Below are positions 1 through 12,074 of a DNA stretch of 64,000 bases, piece by piece. The notes below the pieces were generated by a model that saw nothing but the letters and a program-made list of their open reading frames with translations, did not search any database and was not told where the DNA came from. The position numbers and the translations under genes are program-made. The stretch comes from Rusavskia elegans (lineage: Eukaryota; Ascomycota; Lecanoromycetes; Teloschistales; Teloschistaceae). Positions within the stretch are counted from its first letter, which is position 1. Each line of letters starts with the position of its first letter. Location: assembly GCA_011316305.1 (NCBI GenBank), contig SAUG01000068.1, positions 372,001 to 436,000 on the forward strand. Reading direction: 5' to 3'.

Positions 1-2102
1 CGACGTAGGAGCCCGACTGCCGCACTTTCCTTTCTTGCCGGTTGCTCGATAGGTGCATTCATGGAAGGCGGAGGCCCATGGCCCGGTACATTCAGGTTAA
101 CTCGCTTCATGCCTTCGGTCACGTCGTCTTCCCCATGGGTCCGAGACCTTGGTCGGGAGCGGCCACCCGTTGCTTTCTCTCCAGGCATCTCGTATGCCGT
201 CGAGTTAGTGTAAGCCGCTTCTGGTGGAGGAAGATCGGGCAATTTCAACGGCTTCTCGCCGGGAGATGTCGGCATTCTCAGGGCCCCTGGGTTTGGCTCC
301 AATCTCTCTCGGTCTTGTTTTTCTTTGACTAGATAGTATATCGATATGAGTGGGCTAAAAGCATTAATGGGATCTGAGCCAAGTTGAACAGCTTCCGCCG
401 ATGCGTTCGGAAGGGTGTCTCTACTGCTGATCGAATTTCGACGTTTGTAAAAATCGAAGACACCTCGTTTTTTGTCCCCACTAGCAGCATGGACCAATTG
501 CTCCCGGGCGTTAAGTTTGACGGCGGCTTGATACTCTTCTGAGGTGATGACCTTTGTCAATTCACGGGTGATGAATTCCGAAGAACCAAAATCGAAGCCG
601 GTCATCTTCTCTACGACAACCGGATCCAAAGGCAGCTGGACAGGTTCACGGTGGGGTAGATAGTTTTCAGGAGCAGCATTGAATCCCTTGGTTAACCACG
701 GATGGTTCAATATTTCGGCTAGGCTGGCTCGTTGCTTAGGATCAGTCACCAGCATTCGCGATATGAGATGTTTGCATTCTGCAGCAGCAATCAGCTACAT
801 TCTCCGTGTCATCGTATAAAATAAGGTCCCTCTTACCGTGAGACAGCCATGCCGGATAATCGACCACACCTTTCTTGATCTTAGCGTGCAGTTGAGGCAT
901 GCTCTGATCGTCGAACGGGACTTTCCCACAAACCAGCACGTAGAGAACGATGCCGAAGCTCCATATATCGACTTCAGGGCCGGTGTACTGCTTCGCTTGC
1001 AAAAGTTCCGGCGCCGCAAAGTATAGGCTCCCGCAGAAGGTCTTCAACTGAGCTCTTGGAGAAAAGAGGTTGCTCAGACCAAAGTCGATGATCTTGATAT
1101 CGCCTGTCTTGCTGATGAGGATGTTCTCAATTTTGAGGTCGCGGTGTACGATGCTATTTCTGTGACAGTAGTCGAGTGCGCTGGCTATCTGGCGGCCAAA
1201 TTTCCGTGCTTGTTTCTCCTTCAGTCGGCCGTGGGAGATGATATAGTCGAGCATTTGACCGCCATTGACATATTCAAAAAGCATGTACCAATGGTAGTTG
1301 GTGCGGACAACGTCTCTCATAGCGCATATGTAAGGGTGGCTCAGGAGCGTCACAATAGCAGCCTCTCTGGCGGTCCTGATCTCTTTCGAGTGATCTGCAC
1401 GTTCCCGATCTCGGTTGCTATGATGTTCATCGGTTGACTGCCTTGGAACTATTTTCACAGCGACCTGTTCGCAACTAGTAAGCTACTTGGCATGATTGAT
1501 GGCCGAGGTCTACTCACCTGCTCTCCAGTCTCTAAATTTTTGGCCAGTTTGACCTTCCCCATGCTGCCGGCACCGATAGTCTTTCCAAGAGACCACTGGC
1601 CAGTCTGAGCAGGTATAGTAGTACGTCTTTTAGCAGCGCCTCCGCTTCCTTGATTGGTAGCATCCGAGGGAGGGGCTCTTGCGGAAGCAGCAGTCGACGC
1701 TCCGTTGGCGGCGGGGACAGCCGACGAGACATGTGAGCTATTGCGTGAATGGCTCGGGCGAAATGATTGGCGCCTAGATTCACGAGTTGACTCTGTGCGT
1801 TTTGGTGGAGGGGCAGCAGAGGAGCGGTCGCGGGAGGAGCTTCGTCGGGATGAAGGGGGCCGGGCCACGTTGGTAGTCTCGTGATCTCTTCGAGCGACGT
1901 TGGCAAGCTGTGCCTGCTGAGAGGACGAAGGCGGCCTGTCGGAGGACTGAACAGTGCGGGTAACGGTACTTGAAGTTGTGGGAGGTCTCGTCGCACTGGA
2001 TGATGTCCGATGGGGTCGTTCATTTGTGGGAGCCGAATACGACTGCTGGCGTCGAGAGGAGGTTCGAACAAGAGGCGGGGCTGCAGTCGATGCAGCCGAC
2101 AT
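1..2102 (-). CDS. KIN1: KIN1/MARK-family Ser/Thr protein kinase, 3' part outside the window
   Basis: Predicted Ser/Thr kinase of the KIN1/KIN2 (MARK/PAR-1) group, which in yeasts acts on polarity, septation and the secretory pathway at the cell cortex. Exons 2102-1518, 1464-837 and 778 to beyond base 1; the introns (1465-1517, 779-836) keep frame. A low-complexity Ser/Arg/Pro N-terminus (about residues 1-170) precedes the glycine loop [11 protein letters not shown] (177-187), the VAVK lysine (199), HRDLKIEN (Asp304), DFG (322-324) and APE (346-348). The frame after the kinase domain stays open to the window edge, so the C-terminal KA1 domain expected in the family is not visible. The first in-frame ATG is at 2102; the open frame further upstream begins only with GTG. 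The GAGSMG loop and length of the N-terminal tail favour KIN1 over SNF1 or HSL1 relatives. Confidence 0.9.
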
Positions 2103-2464
2103 ATCGAAAGAGGAAGAGAGGTCAAGAGTGTAAGATGTGAAGGTTCGTCGGTAAGCCGGCTTATAACGCGGGTTCGCGGTCACACGGTGAAAGCAAGATC
2201 AGCTGCCAGTTGAGTATAAAGCATGCCGGGGACTGAGAGTGAGTCGCTGAGCAGAGAAACCCAAGAGTCTCTGTTCTTAGAGCGGCAAGCCGTGGAGTGA
2301 CTGGAGACGATATCTGACGCGGGATTAACTCATACTCAGCGCAGGTGAAGAGTAGGAGTGAACGACACGTCAAGGAGGCTGTTCACGGAACCGTCTGAAC
2401 GGCCGAGATTGGTGTGCTCGGGCAGACACACGATTGACACGAGGGTGCTACCAGCAAACAAACG
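2103..2464. other. Intergenic, presumed promoter of the KIN1-type gene
   Basis: I see no gene here. It lies upstream of the minus-strand kinase and probably holds its promoter and leader; no specific element was recognised. Confidence 0.5.
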
Positions 2465-3157
2465 ATGATGGCGTGCAAGAGCTTGTCAGCCACCTTCAAC
2501 GACGAGGTGACAGATGAGGTGTTTCAGGCCCTCGGTTACGATACCCATGCGTTTTTTAGGCCTTGGTACGTGACATCCCTGGCCAATGCTGCTGCATTGA
2601 CTGACCCAATTTGGGTCTCCAGGCTTCCCAAATTCCTCAGGCTTGGAACAACTCCGTACCAGTTACTACTCCTGCTCATGATTGATGGTCTCCTTACTGA
2701 GACTACGAGACTGTCTCATCTTCGGATGAGTCAGGGTCACGGGTTACATTAGGAGATGGCAGGAAATTTTGGGCCTGCATCGGCTAGCCACTCTGGGAAC
2801 AAGCGCCTTCGGTGGTTTATACGCCGATAATCGATAAGACAAACCATTAAACTCACTTCGTACTCCGTATTTTTCGAAGAACTTGGAAGTCCTCCGCGTG
2901 CTCCGAGATGCCCAATCATTCTCGACATCGACTGCAAGCTTGATGAAGACTCCGTACACAACTTGTGTAAGTCAAAACTTCACTGGGCAGTGACAATGGT
3001 TTCACTTCGTGAAGTCAAAGTGCGCCCGTTGCCAGTCGGCATGAGAGACCGATACAACTGTCTGAACGTCTTGATGAAACACTTGTCGGAGTGTGGTCTG
3101 TGGCAAGTACTTTCTGAGTCTTCGATACAATCACAGCAGCTTTTTGCATTTCTTTGA
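2465..3157 (+). other. Possible decayed coding relic
   Basis: An ATG frame at 2465-2752 contains a plausible 57 nt intron (GTACGT at 2567 to a CAG ending near 2623) that preserves frame, giving about 76 residues. A second open stretch, about 2829-3157, has coding-like composition (for example PIILDIDCKLDEDSV), but an in-frame TAA precedes it and no splice pattern joins the two. I recognise no domain. It sits immediately before two clearly broken genes, so a degraded gene is the best reading. It could equally be chance open frames. Confidence 0.25.
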
Positions 3158-3528
3158 ATATGTACATTGCAAATGCTAAGCTGCCCTCTTGTTGACTAGA
3201 CCAAATCGGGAAGCATGCTGTCAAATAAATTGTGCCTGCACACAGAATCTCTTATCGAATCAAAATTTAGTTAGAACCCGCCGTATACGGCATTCTACTT
3301 GTCGTGTCATCGAGCAGCCTAAGCAAATGGTTCCCTCCTGTGTATGAGACCGACATTCCGAACCAGCTTCGTGAGTCGCTCCAGACGACGTTCGGTCTAC
3401 TACTGACGCAGAGCGTTTGAGGCAATATATAGCCTCCCCTGGCCCATTAAGCTCTTCGCTTCCGGACAAGAAGTGATAGGAGAGAATTGCTCAGCTGAAG
3501 ACGAAGGGACCAAATAAGCAAACCAGTT
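3158..3528. other. Intergenic, nothing recognised
   Basis: No open frame with coding character, repeat or RNA gene was seen in this stretch. Confidence 0.4.
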
Positions 3529-4581
3529 ATGGACAGCATGGCAGGAACCCTGCTCGAATTTGACTCGGACGAGCTTGCAGTGCTCTCGATTGAGGGTCGT
3601 TGGGGATCCTTCAGGTCAGCGCTGGAAGATGTGGAGACCGTTGCTACTGCACGCATATACCTACCTGACGGATATGCCATGCAATCACGTCTCCAGGGCA
3701 TACTGCGTCGCTTCTTGGTCAATTTGGAGAATCGAATTACAGGATCACCGATTCTCTGCGTTGATGAATTATGACTCGTCAGCCTTTATGATTCTTTCAA
3801 AGATCTCCCGCAGGCGAAGGAGCAAATCAAGTCCATCTTTCAGAAAAAGTTCGACAAGATGCGAAGTTCCATTGCTCAAGAAGCCCCGGATGCAGAGATC
3901 CTCAAGCTCACCGAGGCCTACTCAAAACCTGGATGGAGCTAGATACGGACAATGCCGACAACAAAGCGGTAGAAGAAGCCGTCAGGATCACTCTCCATTC
4001 CCACAATCGCCCAAGAAAACAAGCGATTGCTGCCAGCGAAGGCCAAGAAGAGACCTCATTGTTCATACCCGATAATGACGAGCAACAACAACTTCAGCCA
4101 TTCTCCATCCGGGTCGAAACAATCAAGATCGGAGATGAGACTTTCGGAAACGCACAGGTTAACCTTTGCCATAAGCCTGCAGAGGAGATCCTGCAATTCC
4201 ACGTGCAGGAGCAGCCTCCTGGGCAAGGCCGCAAACGTTGGACCTGGAGTCGACACAACGGTACAAACTGAAATACTCGACTTCCAAAAAGCAAATCGCC
4301 ATTGAACGAATCCGCGATGAGGACAATCATGTCTTGAATATCCACCTGCATTCGACATGGGAGGGAGAAATTCTCATCGAGAGTCTTAGAGTTCTTCGCT
4401 TCATCGATTGCCCGCATACGTGAGTGGATCTTAGGCATTCTGCGAGCGTTCAAATCGGTACTGATTGTACTGTTGCAACAGGCTCAATAATGCCCAGGCT
4501 AGGAAGATACTGACTTTCAAACGTAACACTGAGGCGGCCGGCAAGGATCGAGTAACATCCGCCAAGAAACGCAAGGCTTGA
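3529..4581 (+). pseudogene. Frameshifted gene for an unrecognised, probably nuclear protein
   Basis: Coding-like sequence runs from ATG 3529 to TGA 4581 but needs repairs to read through. (1) An in-frame TGA at 3772 lies between VNLENRI and LYDSFKDLPQAKEQ, and no GT..AG pair removes it in the right phase. (2) Near 3917 the frame moves from LKLTEAY to LKTWMELDTDN, exactly what loss of one C would do. (3) Near 4225-4240 it moves again, to TLDLESTQRYKLKY. A normal intron (4420-4481) then leads to a last exon ending in a basic KKRKA tail, possibly a nuclear signal. I recognise no family. The retained intron and coherent amino-acid composition argue for a once-functional gene rather than noise. 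Sequencing error is the alternative. Confidence 0.55.
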
Positions 4582-5617
4582 TGTAGGGTCAGGTAGGTGT
4601 TGGGCGCGTGGCTTTCAATCTATGACTATTTCACTGCCTCTGGGGAAGCCTCGCTGGTGGATTAGCATCAGCGCAGCATTGCTGAAGAGGTTTAGGTTCG
4701 AAAGTCATGACCCGTCAATCGCTGCAATGCTATTCTCTTCTGGGATAATCCACAGCCTGGCAGGTTCAGATCGGTCCTTCTGGAAGTACAAAAGCTGCGC
4801 TTTACAAATTTCGAAGCGCGTGCGCTCTGCTCGTGAAAGATCATTGCGTGCCTCTCTGGCTTGACCTTCACTCTCACTCGCTCGGCTGCCCACTTCTCAA
4901 CTCCGGCAGAACTGAGACTCTTCCATTAGATTTCGACTATCTGCCTTTCACTTCACCTTGCACGCCCACGAGGATTTGTGCGTCTTGATTCTTATCCTAC
5001 TTGATACTGGAGGTGTCCGCAACCGAATATTCATGCTTGCTTTCTTGCCGACACTAACACAAGGTCGATACTTCAGGTACCTACTTCTTCGTAACTACTA
5101 CTACCCGTTCTACTCGCCGACATCACCCCTTAGGGGTGACAGGGGACCAGGGATGGGAGGACACTTTCGGGCGTGCTCTTGCTAGCCACTCTCGTTATGT
5201 AAACAATCAATCGCGCTGAGAGGCATACAACAGTCGATACCGCTACATTGGATGTCGATATAACGACTGCCTATAGCTTACCACGTAGCTGCTCTTGCAA
5301 CTTTAGGCGGATATTGAATACGGAGTACCTTGGAGTAGCGACTTGGAAGAGAGGGATGTGGCCCAAATTCATTTATTGCGATTGCTATTTCTACACGACG
5401 AGCCGCCTAAGGTACCCTAGACTCCGATAAATTCATTGATAAGGGGAACGAGAGCTACCTTACTCGACTGAAGTACTAGTAAACTTGCCAAAAGTAAATA
5501 TAATGGAGATCCACCGTCATGCCTACTTCGTAGACAGACCTATTCCTGTGGCTGTCCGTTGCGGGCCAGCTCATATACATTAGCACTCGCCATCCTGATC
5601 AAGCGTCGTTTGACACC
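4582..5617. other. Intergenic, no gene seen
   Basis: No supported gene. One copy of the 9-mer TACGGAGTA lies at 5319-5327 (see findings). Confidence 0.5.
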
Positions 5618-7091
5618 ATGTCTGACAGTCTCGGTGTTTCCTTCCTTGGAGCGCTCCAAGCCAGTCTATCTGTCCTTCTTACGATTGCTGTTGGTGTTGT
5701 TGCTTCACAATTCAATATCCTGAGCCAAGGGACGACGAAAGAGCTCAGCACCGTGCCTTCTCATCAGCAACCTTGGGGAGAATCTTAGTCCTGAGTCTGC
5801 CATTCGCTATGCTCCTATCTTGGTATACATGCCAGCCATGACAGCCTGCTGCTTGGACTCATAGCTGAATCAAGCAACAGATCTGGGCTCTGACCTACGC
5901 TCTCTCGTCGATGCTCTTAGGTGTCATCCTAACTAGGTTGTTAAGACTGCCATCATGGGTTACTCCCGCGCTTTCTTTTAACAATACAACATCTCTTCCG
6001 CTCCTCTTGATTCAATCGCTGAGCTCAACCGGAATCCTTGGAACCCTGCTCATGTCGAACACAGATACGACATCCGCAGCTCTCAACCGTGCCAAGTCGT
6101 ATTTCCTCGTGGGCGCAATTGTATCCAACTCTTTGACCTTCTCTTGGCCCTCGGCTCTTAGATCATGAGGAGGCCCCAGATCCAGATCATTCTGAGGGCC
6201 AAAACCAATTGCAAGTCGAGAATTCGCCAAACAGCACGCAGAGGGAACAACAGGATAATCAAGCGAACGGTCATACCAATGGGGAAGCCACAGAAAACAC
6301 CTCGCTACTCCCCGAGTACATCGTTCGCCGAGGCGCCGAGGCTGAGGAAAGTGGTTATCGCAAAGGCAAGCGAATCTGGGATAGACTCGGGCCCAAAACA
6401 CGGTCGATTCTTCACCTGGTCTACGCTTTTCTCAACGCCCCTTTGGTAGGAGCCATTGCAGGGGCTGTCATTGGTTTGACGCCGCCCCTGCATCGAGCAT
6501 TCTTCGATGACCCGCAGCAAGGAGGGTTCTTCAAGGCATGGTTGACTTCCTGCATACAGAACGTTGGGAACATCTTTGCTGCATTGCAGGTAGGCTTCTC
6601 CAGAAGTTGTAGCTACAGCATCTACTTATCACATTGCCTTAGGTTGTTGTGGTCGGGGTAAAACTAAGCAATTGCCTGAGGAAGATGAAGCGTGGCGAAG
6701 AGAGCGGAACTAATCCAGTGGCAGCCGAGCACCATAGTGCTTCTAATGCGCTTTGTCATCTGGCCTGTCATTTCCATCTCCGTCATATACGTCCTCGCCA
6801 CGCGTACGAACCTATTGCCGCCCGAACCCGTACTCCTATTCGCCTTGATGTTAATGCCTGCTGGGCCACCAGCAATGGTCATCTCATCTCTCACCGATCT
6901 TAACGAGTCCAAGCCCGAGAAGAAAATGGCCGTATCCAAAATCCTCATTGTAAGCTGACCTCCGACCAAACCTTGGCGAGATGCAGAACTGGCTCACTCT
7001 ATTCTAGGTCGCGTACATTGTCTCCCCAGTACTGTGTTTCACTGTAGTTGGGAGTCTGAAAGCTAGCGAGGCAGTATCAGCCAACCGATGA
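5618..7091 (+). pseudogene. Broken auxin-efflux-carrier (PIN-like) membrane transporter gene
   Basis: The remains match the fungal auxin efflux carrier/PIN-like family: an N-terminal membrane half (SFLGALQASLSVLLTIAVGV, LLISNLGENL), a hydrophilic centre (LLDHEEAPDPDHSEGQ) and a C-terminal membrane half (FVIWPVISISVIYVLATRT, MLMPAGPPAMVISSL). Three family-type introns are intact: 5823-5880, 6590-6642 and 6950-7007. At least three lesions break the frame. Near 5750-5757 a short segment before LLISNLGEN is missing, with a phase change. Near 6141 SLTF and LGPRLL are out of frame. Near 6710-6720 MKRGEESG and WQPSTIVLLMRF are out of frame. No single protein can be translated. Intact introns rule out a processed copy, so I read this as a recently disabled resident gene, or less likely clustered assembly indels. 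Confidence 0.85.
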
Positions 7092-8237
7092 ATACGATAT
7101 GGCTCGATCGCTGCCGACCTGCTGGCCCTCAACATGGCCATCATTCCTCTTCGAGGTCCTTCCGTACCTATCTCAGTGGCGCGATCCAATTCTAGCCGAA
7201 ACCGATTCGCGCGAACGAAAGCTCCTCGAGCCATGCAGCTTCCAGTAAAAGAGGCAAGTGAGTAAAGCTATATGTTGGGGCAAGGTCATGATCAATCCAG
7301 GGAAGGGTCTGGCATGACGAGGAGTCTGCTGGCAGCATCAAATCTACACAAGAGACAGTAAATGGTATGCTTGTGTCAGGAGAAGCCAGGCTATATCACT
7401 CAATCACTTACCATACGCTAGGGACATCTCAAGTGATTGTGATGTTGGTCCTTTCCATAGTGCCTCGGAGCGGTGCGGTCCTGAAGCGTCCCAACAATGT
7501 CTCCAACCCTGAAATCAACACAGTCAATCGTCCTACAATCACATCGACACAGAGCTGCACGTCAAAAGTAAAAGGCAGACTAGGGATTCGAACTCTTGAG
7601 ATCCTTGTATCGTATTACCAAAAGAAGGGGCTCCAAAGGGCTGATGCCTTCGAAGTTGTTCCTCCGGGATTGGTTAACCCTTCGCATGAAACCCATCCGC
7701 GCCTTACGGCGTTAGCCAGCACAGATGTCAGCGACCTACTAACGGGAAACTATATAATATAGCCGAGGAGACGTCGGAGAACTCAACATCTCAAACCACT
7801 ACGCCATGCTTCTTCGGTATTTGTTCCCCACAAACTCGAGTACGCTGCTTGTCTTCTATTGGGTGAATATCAATGTGAACATCACGGTTTCTGATTTACA
7901 CAACAAACGTATCTTGAAGGATCCAGTCACACTAATCGTAATTGGGTCATCTTTCCCACATCCTGACGCATATCTTGTCCACATCCACCCGAGATCTGTC
8001 GAGTGTGATTTTACATTTGGCTTCAGCATCTCCCATGTGGTGGGCCCTCCATGTCAACCTGCACCAGGAAAGGGGTTAACGGCTCCCGTTGGTCTCGAAG
8101 TTAGGCGCGTCTGAGAGTGTATAAGGAGGATCCGGATCTAGAGCCCACCGAATCTATCACGACTCCCATCACATTATTTCCCATCTCCGTACCTTCCTTT
8201 CGCGATATGTCTTCCTATCCCTTCATCTGCTAGAATA
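7092..8237. other. Intergenic, no gene seen
   Basis: A 131-codon open frame at 7367-7762 has no recognisable motif and atypical composition, and I do not call it. No RNA gene was supported. Confidence 0.45.
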
Positions 8238-8396
8238 CATGTTTTATTTGCCTTACCAGATCTCGTCAAACCCATCGTAAAAGGAGGCTACGACGGCCGT
8301 TACCTCGATGAAGGATCTCGTCCTATCGATTGCTCAGACTTCAAGTATAGACGTATCAATCCAAGTTACGCTGGCGAGGGAGAATATCGAAGAACG
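8238..8396 (+). other. Orphan exon-like open frame
   Basis: In the frame of base 8241 the translation contains GGYDGRYLDEGSRPIDCSDF followed by KYRRINPSYAGEGEYRRT, composition typical of real protein. It is followed directly by a donor-like GTAAGG at 8397. A polypyrimidine run ending in CAG (near 8261) could be its acceptor. I found no matching first or last exon and no ATG in frame. It may be one exon of an undetected small gene or a relic; no family is recognised. Confidence 0.3.
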
Positions 8397-9073
8397 GTAA
8401 GGCTATCAAGCTAGTAGACGAAGGGGCTTGAAGGGGTTACTCTCCCATTTACTACACCCTCCCTCTCCCATTTTCAAATACCCCTGCAAAATAGTCAGCC
8501 CAGCTACCTTTGGACACATTCCAGTTCACTCCCAATAATCTGACCTTCTCTACAATATCTCCTTGGACACTAAACTCAGTACAACGCTGACTTTTCTCAA
8601 GACAGCTGGTTCTACCTCTCATCCAATCTCGCATCTCCGCTTCCCCTCGTCTAACGGGCACGCCTCAATTAGATCGTCTATTCCCCATCTTCCCCTTTAT
8701 ACACCTCAACGACCCCCCTGATCCCTCTATTGAATAATGTTATTAGGTACAAGGAATTGAAAAGGAGTCGGTGCTGTGGATCTCGTGAGGTCATTCGGTG
8801 CGTTGAACGGTTGGTGGAGATCAGATACTTTTTTCTATCCGGGGCTAGTGAAGGCAATACTGAATGTAAACGAAGCAATACATTCCCTAAGTTCGTGTGA
8901 AATCTATCTATCGAAAGCTCAAAGGGTTAGAAACCGGAAAAGAAGGGGGTATCTAAGAAGCACATCTAGTACGTATCCGCCATTCTCCCTCTTAGACAAG
9001 CTTCAAGACAATAAAGCCCAACATGACCACAGAGTAGTTTTCAAATAGCATACGAGAATACTCAATTCTCTCT
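8397..9073. other. Intergenic, no gene seen
   Basis: Only short open frames without motifs. It includes the 3' flank of the minus-strand SNF2 gene that ends at 9074. Confidence 0.45.
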
Positions 9074-12000
9074 TCAAGCGAGAAGCTTCTCAATATCGCC
9101 CAATCGTGCTTGTTTCTTAGCGCCAGCTCTCTTGTTGACTTTCTCCTGGAACGCTGTCATCATCAATTTCCGCTTCTCGGCCTGGATGTTCAAGACACGG
9201 TCTTCAATCGATCCGTCGACGACAAGTCTCCAGACCGTCGTTGGTTTTGTTTGGCCCAAGCGATGGACACGGTCGACCGCTTGATCCTACGTTGACGGTT
9301 AGTGGATATCCTATTGGATTTTAGTCAGGCGGATACTTTACCTCGATACTTGGGGCCCACCAGGAATCCGCTAGAATGACATGGTTCGCCGCAACAAGGT
9401 TCAAGCCGACGTTGCATACGGCCAGGGAGGCGAGCAGAATGCGACACTCCGGATCGTCCGAGAGTGCTGTCAATGATGCATCTCGCTGGTTGGCCCTCAT
9501 CGTGCCATCGATCCGCGCGAATTTCCAGCCTTCTTCTTCAATTTGACGTTGGATGATGTTCAAGAACGATGTCCACTGGCTGAAAATAACGACTTTGTTT
9601 CCCTCCTTCCCTCTCGAAGCCCTGAGGATCTTGATCAGAGCCTCGACCTTGCTGCTAGTGGTGTCGATGTCAATATCAGCGTCATTTTCAGCGCTTTCGC
9701 CCAGTTCTATCGCTGGGCGAACAAGCGAATCGATTTCCAACGGCTCGGCTCGGCACATGGGACAGCGATGCTGTGTTTCTATCACTTTCTCGATGCAGGC
9801 GTAACCGAACGTGTGAGCGCAGGCCGTGATGACAGGATCGTGAAGTGGCTCTAGACATATGGGACAGTCCTCGTGGGAGTCAATACTCAATTGGAGCATG
9901 TCTTGCAACGCCTTCCGATTTTCAGGCGTTAGATCGACGACTTTCGAGGTCTCGAGGTCCTTAAGCAGCGATGTTACACGATCGCCGCAGAGCTTCCAAT
10001 GGTTGCAAACCTGCCTGAGGCGCAGTAGTATCTCCAGAAGATGGCAATAAGTCCCTTCAGATTTAGATGAACCTTCTCTGTTCTTGACGTTGTCCAGAAG
10101 ACCTTTAGCCTCTGCCTGGAGTGCCTCGTATTTTTCCCTCTCATGAGGCAGGAATTCCACGCGGTGGACATACTCCGACAGCTCAGGGAGGCGAAGGTCT
10201 ACGAAGCTCATTTCCTTCTTTCTGCGAAGACATATAGTGCCCATGAGAGCTTGTAGCAGCAAGCTTGCGTCTTCGCTGCCTTGGTTTAACGGACGAATGA
10301 GCACACCGTTAAAGATTTCCAGTCGCTCAAGGCCCCCGGACAGACGCAGAAATCTGACCAGACTGTACAGGTCCTTAAGAGTATTGATAATCGGAGTCCC
10401 AGTAAGTACCCATCGTGAACGTGCTAACAGGCTGGAGCAAGCGAGCGAGGACTTTGCAGATGGGTTTCGAATCTGGTGCCCTTCGTCTAGAATAACTCTT
10501 CGCCAAGTTGTCGAGAAGAGTCCATGCCGCCGAGGAACCGGCAAGGGTGTTTTCGCACCCTTTGGCAGATACTCCGTCGATAGCGTCCCATAAGTCGTTA
10601 TTACAACATCGTATCCAGCCATCTCCTCGGCCGTCATCTGCTTCTTGGAGGAGCCATGATAGGTGAGAACCTTCAAGGGTTGGTTCGGGTCCACATGATG
10701 AGCTATCTGCGTGCTCCAATTGCTCATCACCCCCAGCGGAGATACGATGAGAGTTGGACCTTTTCCGATTGGGTCAGAAACTATAAGTGCGATCATCTCA
10801 AGGGTCTTTCCCAATCCCATATCGTCTGCCAGGATTCCTCCTGATGCCAAGGTAGGCTCTTGATTTCTGATGGAATAATTGGTGGCGATGTTCGTGAACA
10901 GTGAAACATCTCGCGGACTACGCTTCCACATCTGGACTGCGTCTGTGCTCCCCTTTGGAGGAAGTTTGGGATCCTCTTGTGCCTGCAGCCAGAAGAGCGC
11001 TTGGCGTTGGTATGGCAGCAGCTTGGTGGACAGTCTTGATGGGAAGTTTGCCATTGGCATTTTGGATAATGCTTCTTCTCCAGCCCCGAATCTCTCCACG
11101 ATCTCACCCATCTCTCGAGGGTTGATACGCTGGCTCGTTTCGATGATGTCGTCCACAGTCTGAACTGGTTCTCCTGTCCCAGAAGATTGACTGCTTGCGT
11201 ACGTTTGACTGCTGTTGAGCTCCCATTGTCGACCGCTGCCGGTCGCCACTTTTCCGGATTTCTGCGCCGCTTTGAGTTTCTTAAGTTCTTCAACTTGCTT
11301 TTTCTTCTCCTCCCTGGCTCGTTGAACAATAGCGTCCAATGGCAATTTGTCTCTTCGCAATTGGTTGACTAATTCCTCCTTTTTCTCTCTGTCACTTGTA
11401 CCAAACAGCCTGAGATCGATAGGACAATCGTATGCACCCTTGACTCCTGCAAGCGAGCCTTCTACCAACAGAGAGCCTGCATCCATGTAACGAGCAAGCT
11501 TGGCCGCTATCTGTCTTGGTATGTGCCCTATCTGATCACGCATGACGTTGGAGACTCTGATGGCGTTGGGGTCGTACTTGTTGGAAGGCTCTCTTTGAAC
11601 CGAGACGAACTCTCCAATGGTCGCGCATCCGGTGTAATACTGAATGCCGACGATTTTGGTGTGGAGCGTGCCTGCGACGCATCGTTAGAATGCCTGCACT
11701 GCAATTGATGCTTGGATTGCCCGCGACTTTGGATGGCGCAGCCATAATCAGCACAAGCACATACCGTAAATCTCATACTGCTCTGTCTCCTCCGTTCCAT
11801 TAGCGCCTTCTTGCGATAAGACGATAGTGTCATTTGCATCTTCCTCCTCGAGCCAGGAATCGCGTTGGCTCTGTGTGGGCTGACTTGCTATAAGCTGATT
11901 GTGTGCCAAGTCACTGTTATCGTGACGGGCATGAGTTACACCGCTGGCTTGTGAAGATCTGGGCGTCTTATGGGCTGGCTGCTCGTCGTAGTCGTCTTCA

Positions 12001-12074
12001 GTGAGGTCGACCGTCTCAACAGGGCGTTTCCGCGCGTTAGCATTTGACGCCATTGGCGTACGTGGATGGGACAT
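9074..12074 (-). CDS. HIRAN-SNF2-RING helicase/E3 ligase of the Rad5/HLTF type, 950 aa
   Basis: Predicted nuclear SNF2-family ATPase and RING E3 of the Rad5/HLTF/SMARCA3 group, which act in replication-fork remodelling and PCNA-linked damage tolerance. Exons 12074-11765, 11671-9342 and 9286-9074; introns 11672-11764 and 9287-9341 keep frame. An acidic N-terminus ([10 protein letters not shown]) is followed by a HIRAN domain (about 104-200; [23 protein letters not shown]). Then come SNF2 Walker A (DDMGLGKT, about 386-393), the DEGH box (about 499-502), a C3HC4 RING inserted in the helicase ([18 protein letters not shown], about 706-744) and the C-terminal helicase motif RVHRLGQT. The Walker B is DEGH instead of DEAH, a variant I believe occurs in fungal relatives. 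At 950 aa it is shorter than yeast Rad5, so a second Rad5-like paralogue is possible. A second ATG at 12053 could be the start. Confidence 0.92.

Noticed and set aside
7570..7600. tRNA T-loop-like sequence (minus strand GAGTTCGAATCCC)
   Set aside because: No pairing T stem, no D arm and no acceptor stem match within about 75 bases upstream.
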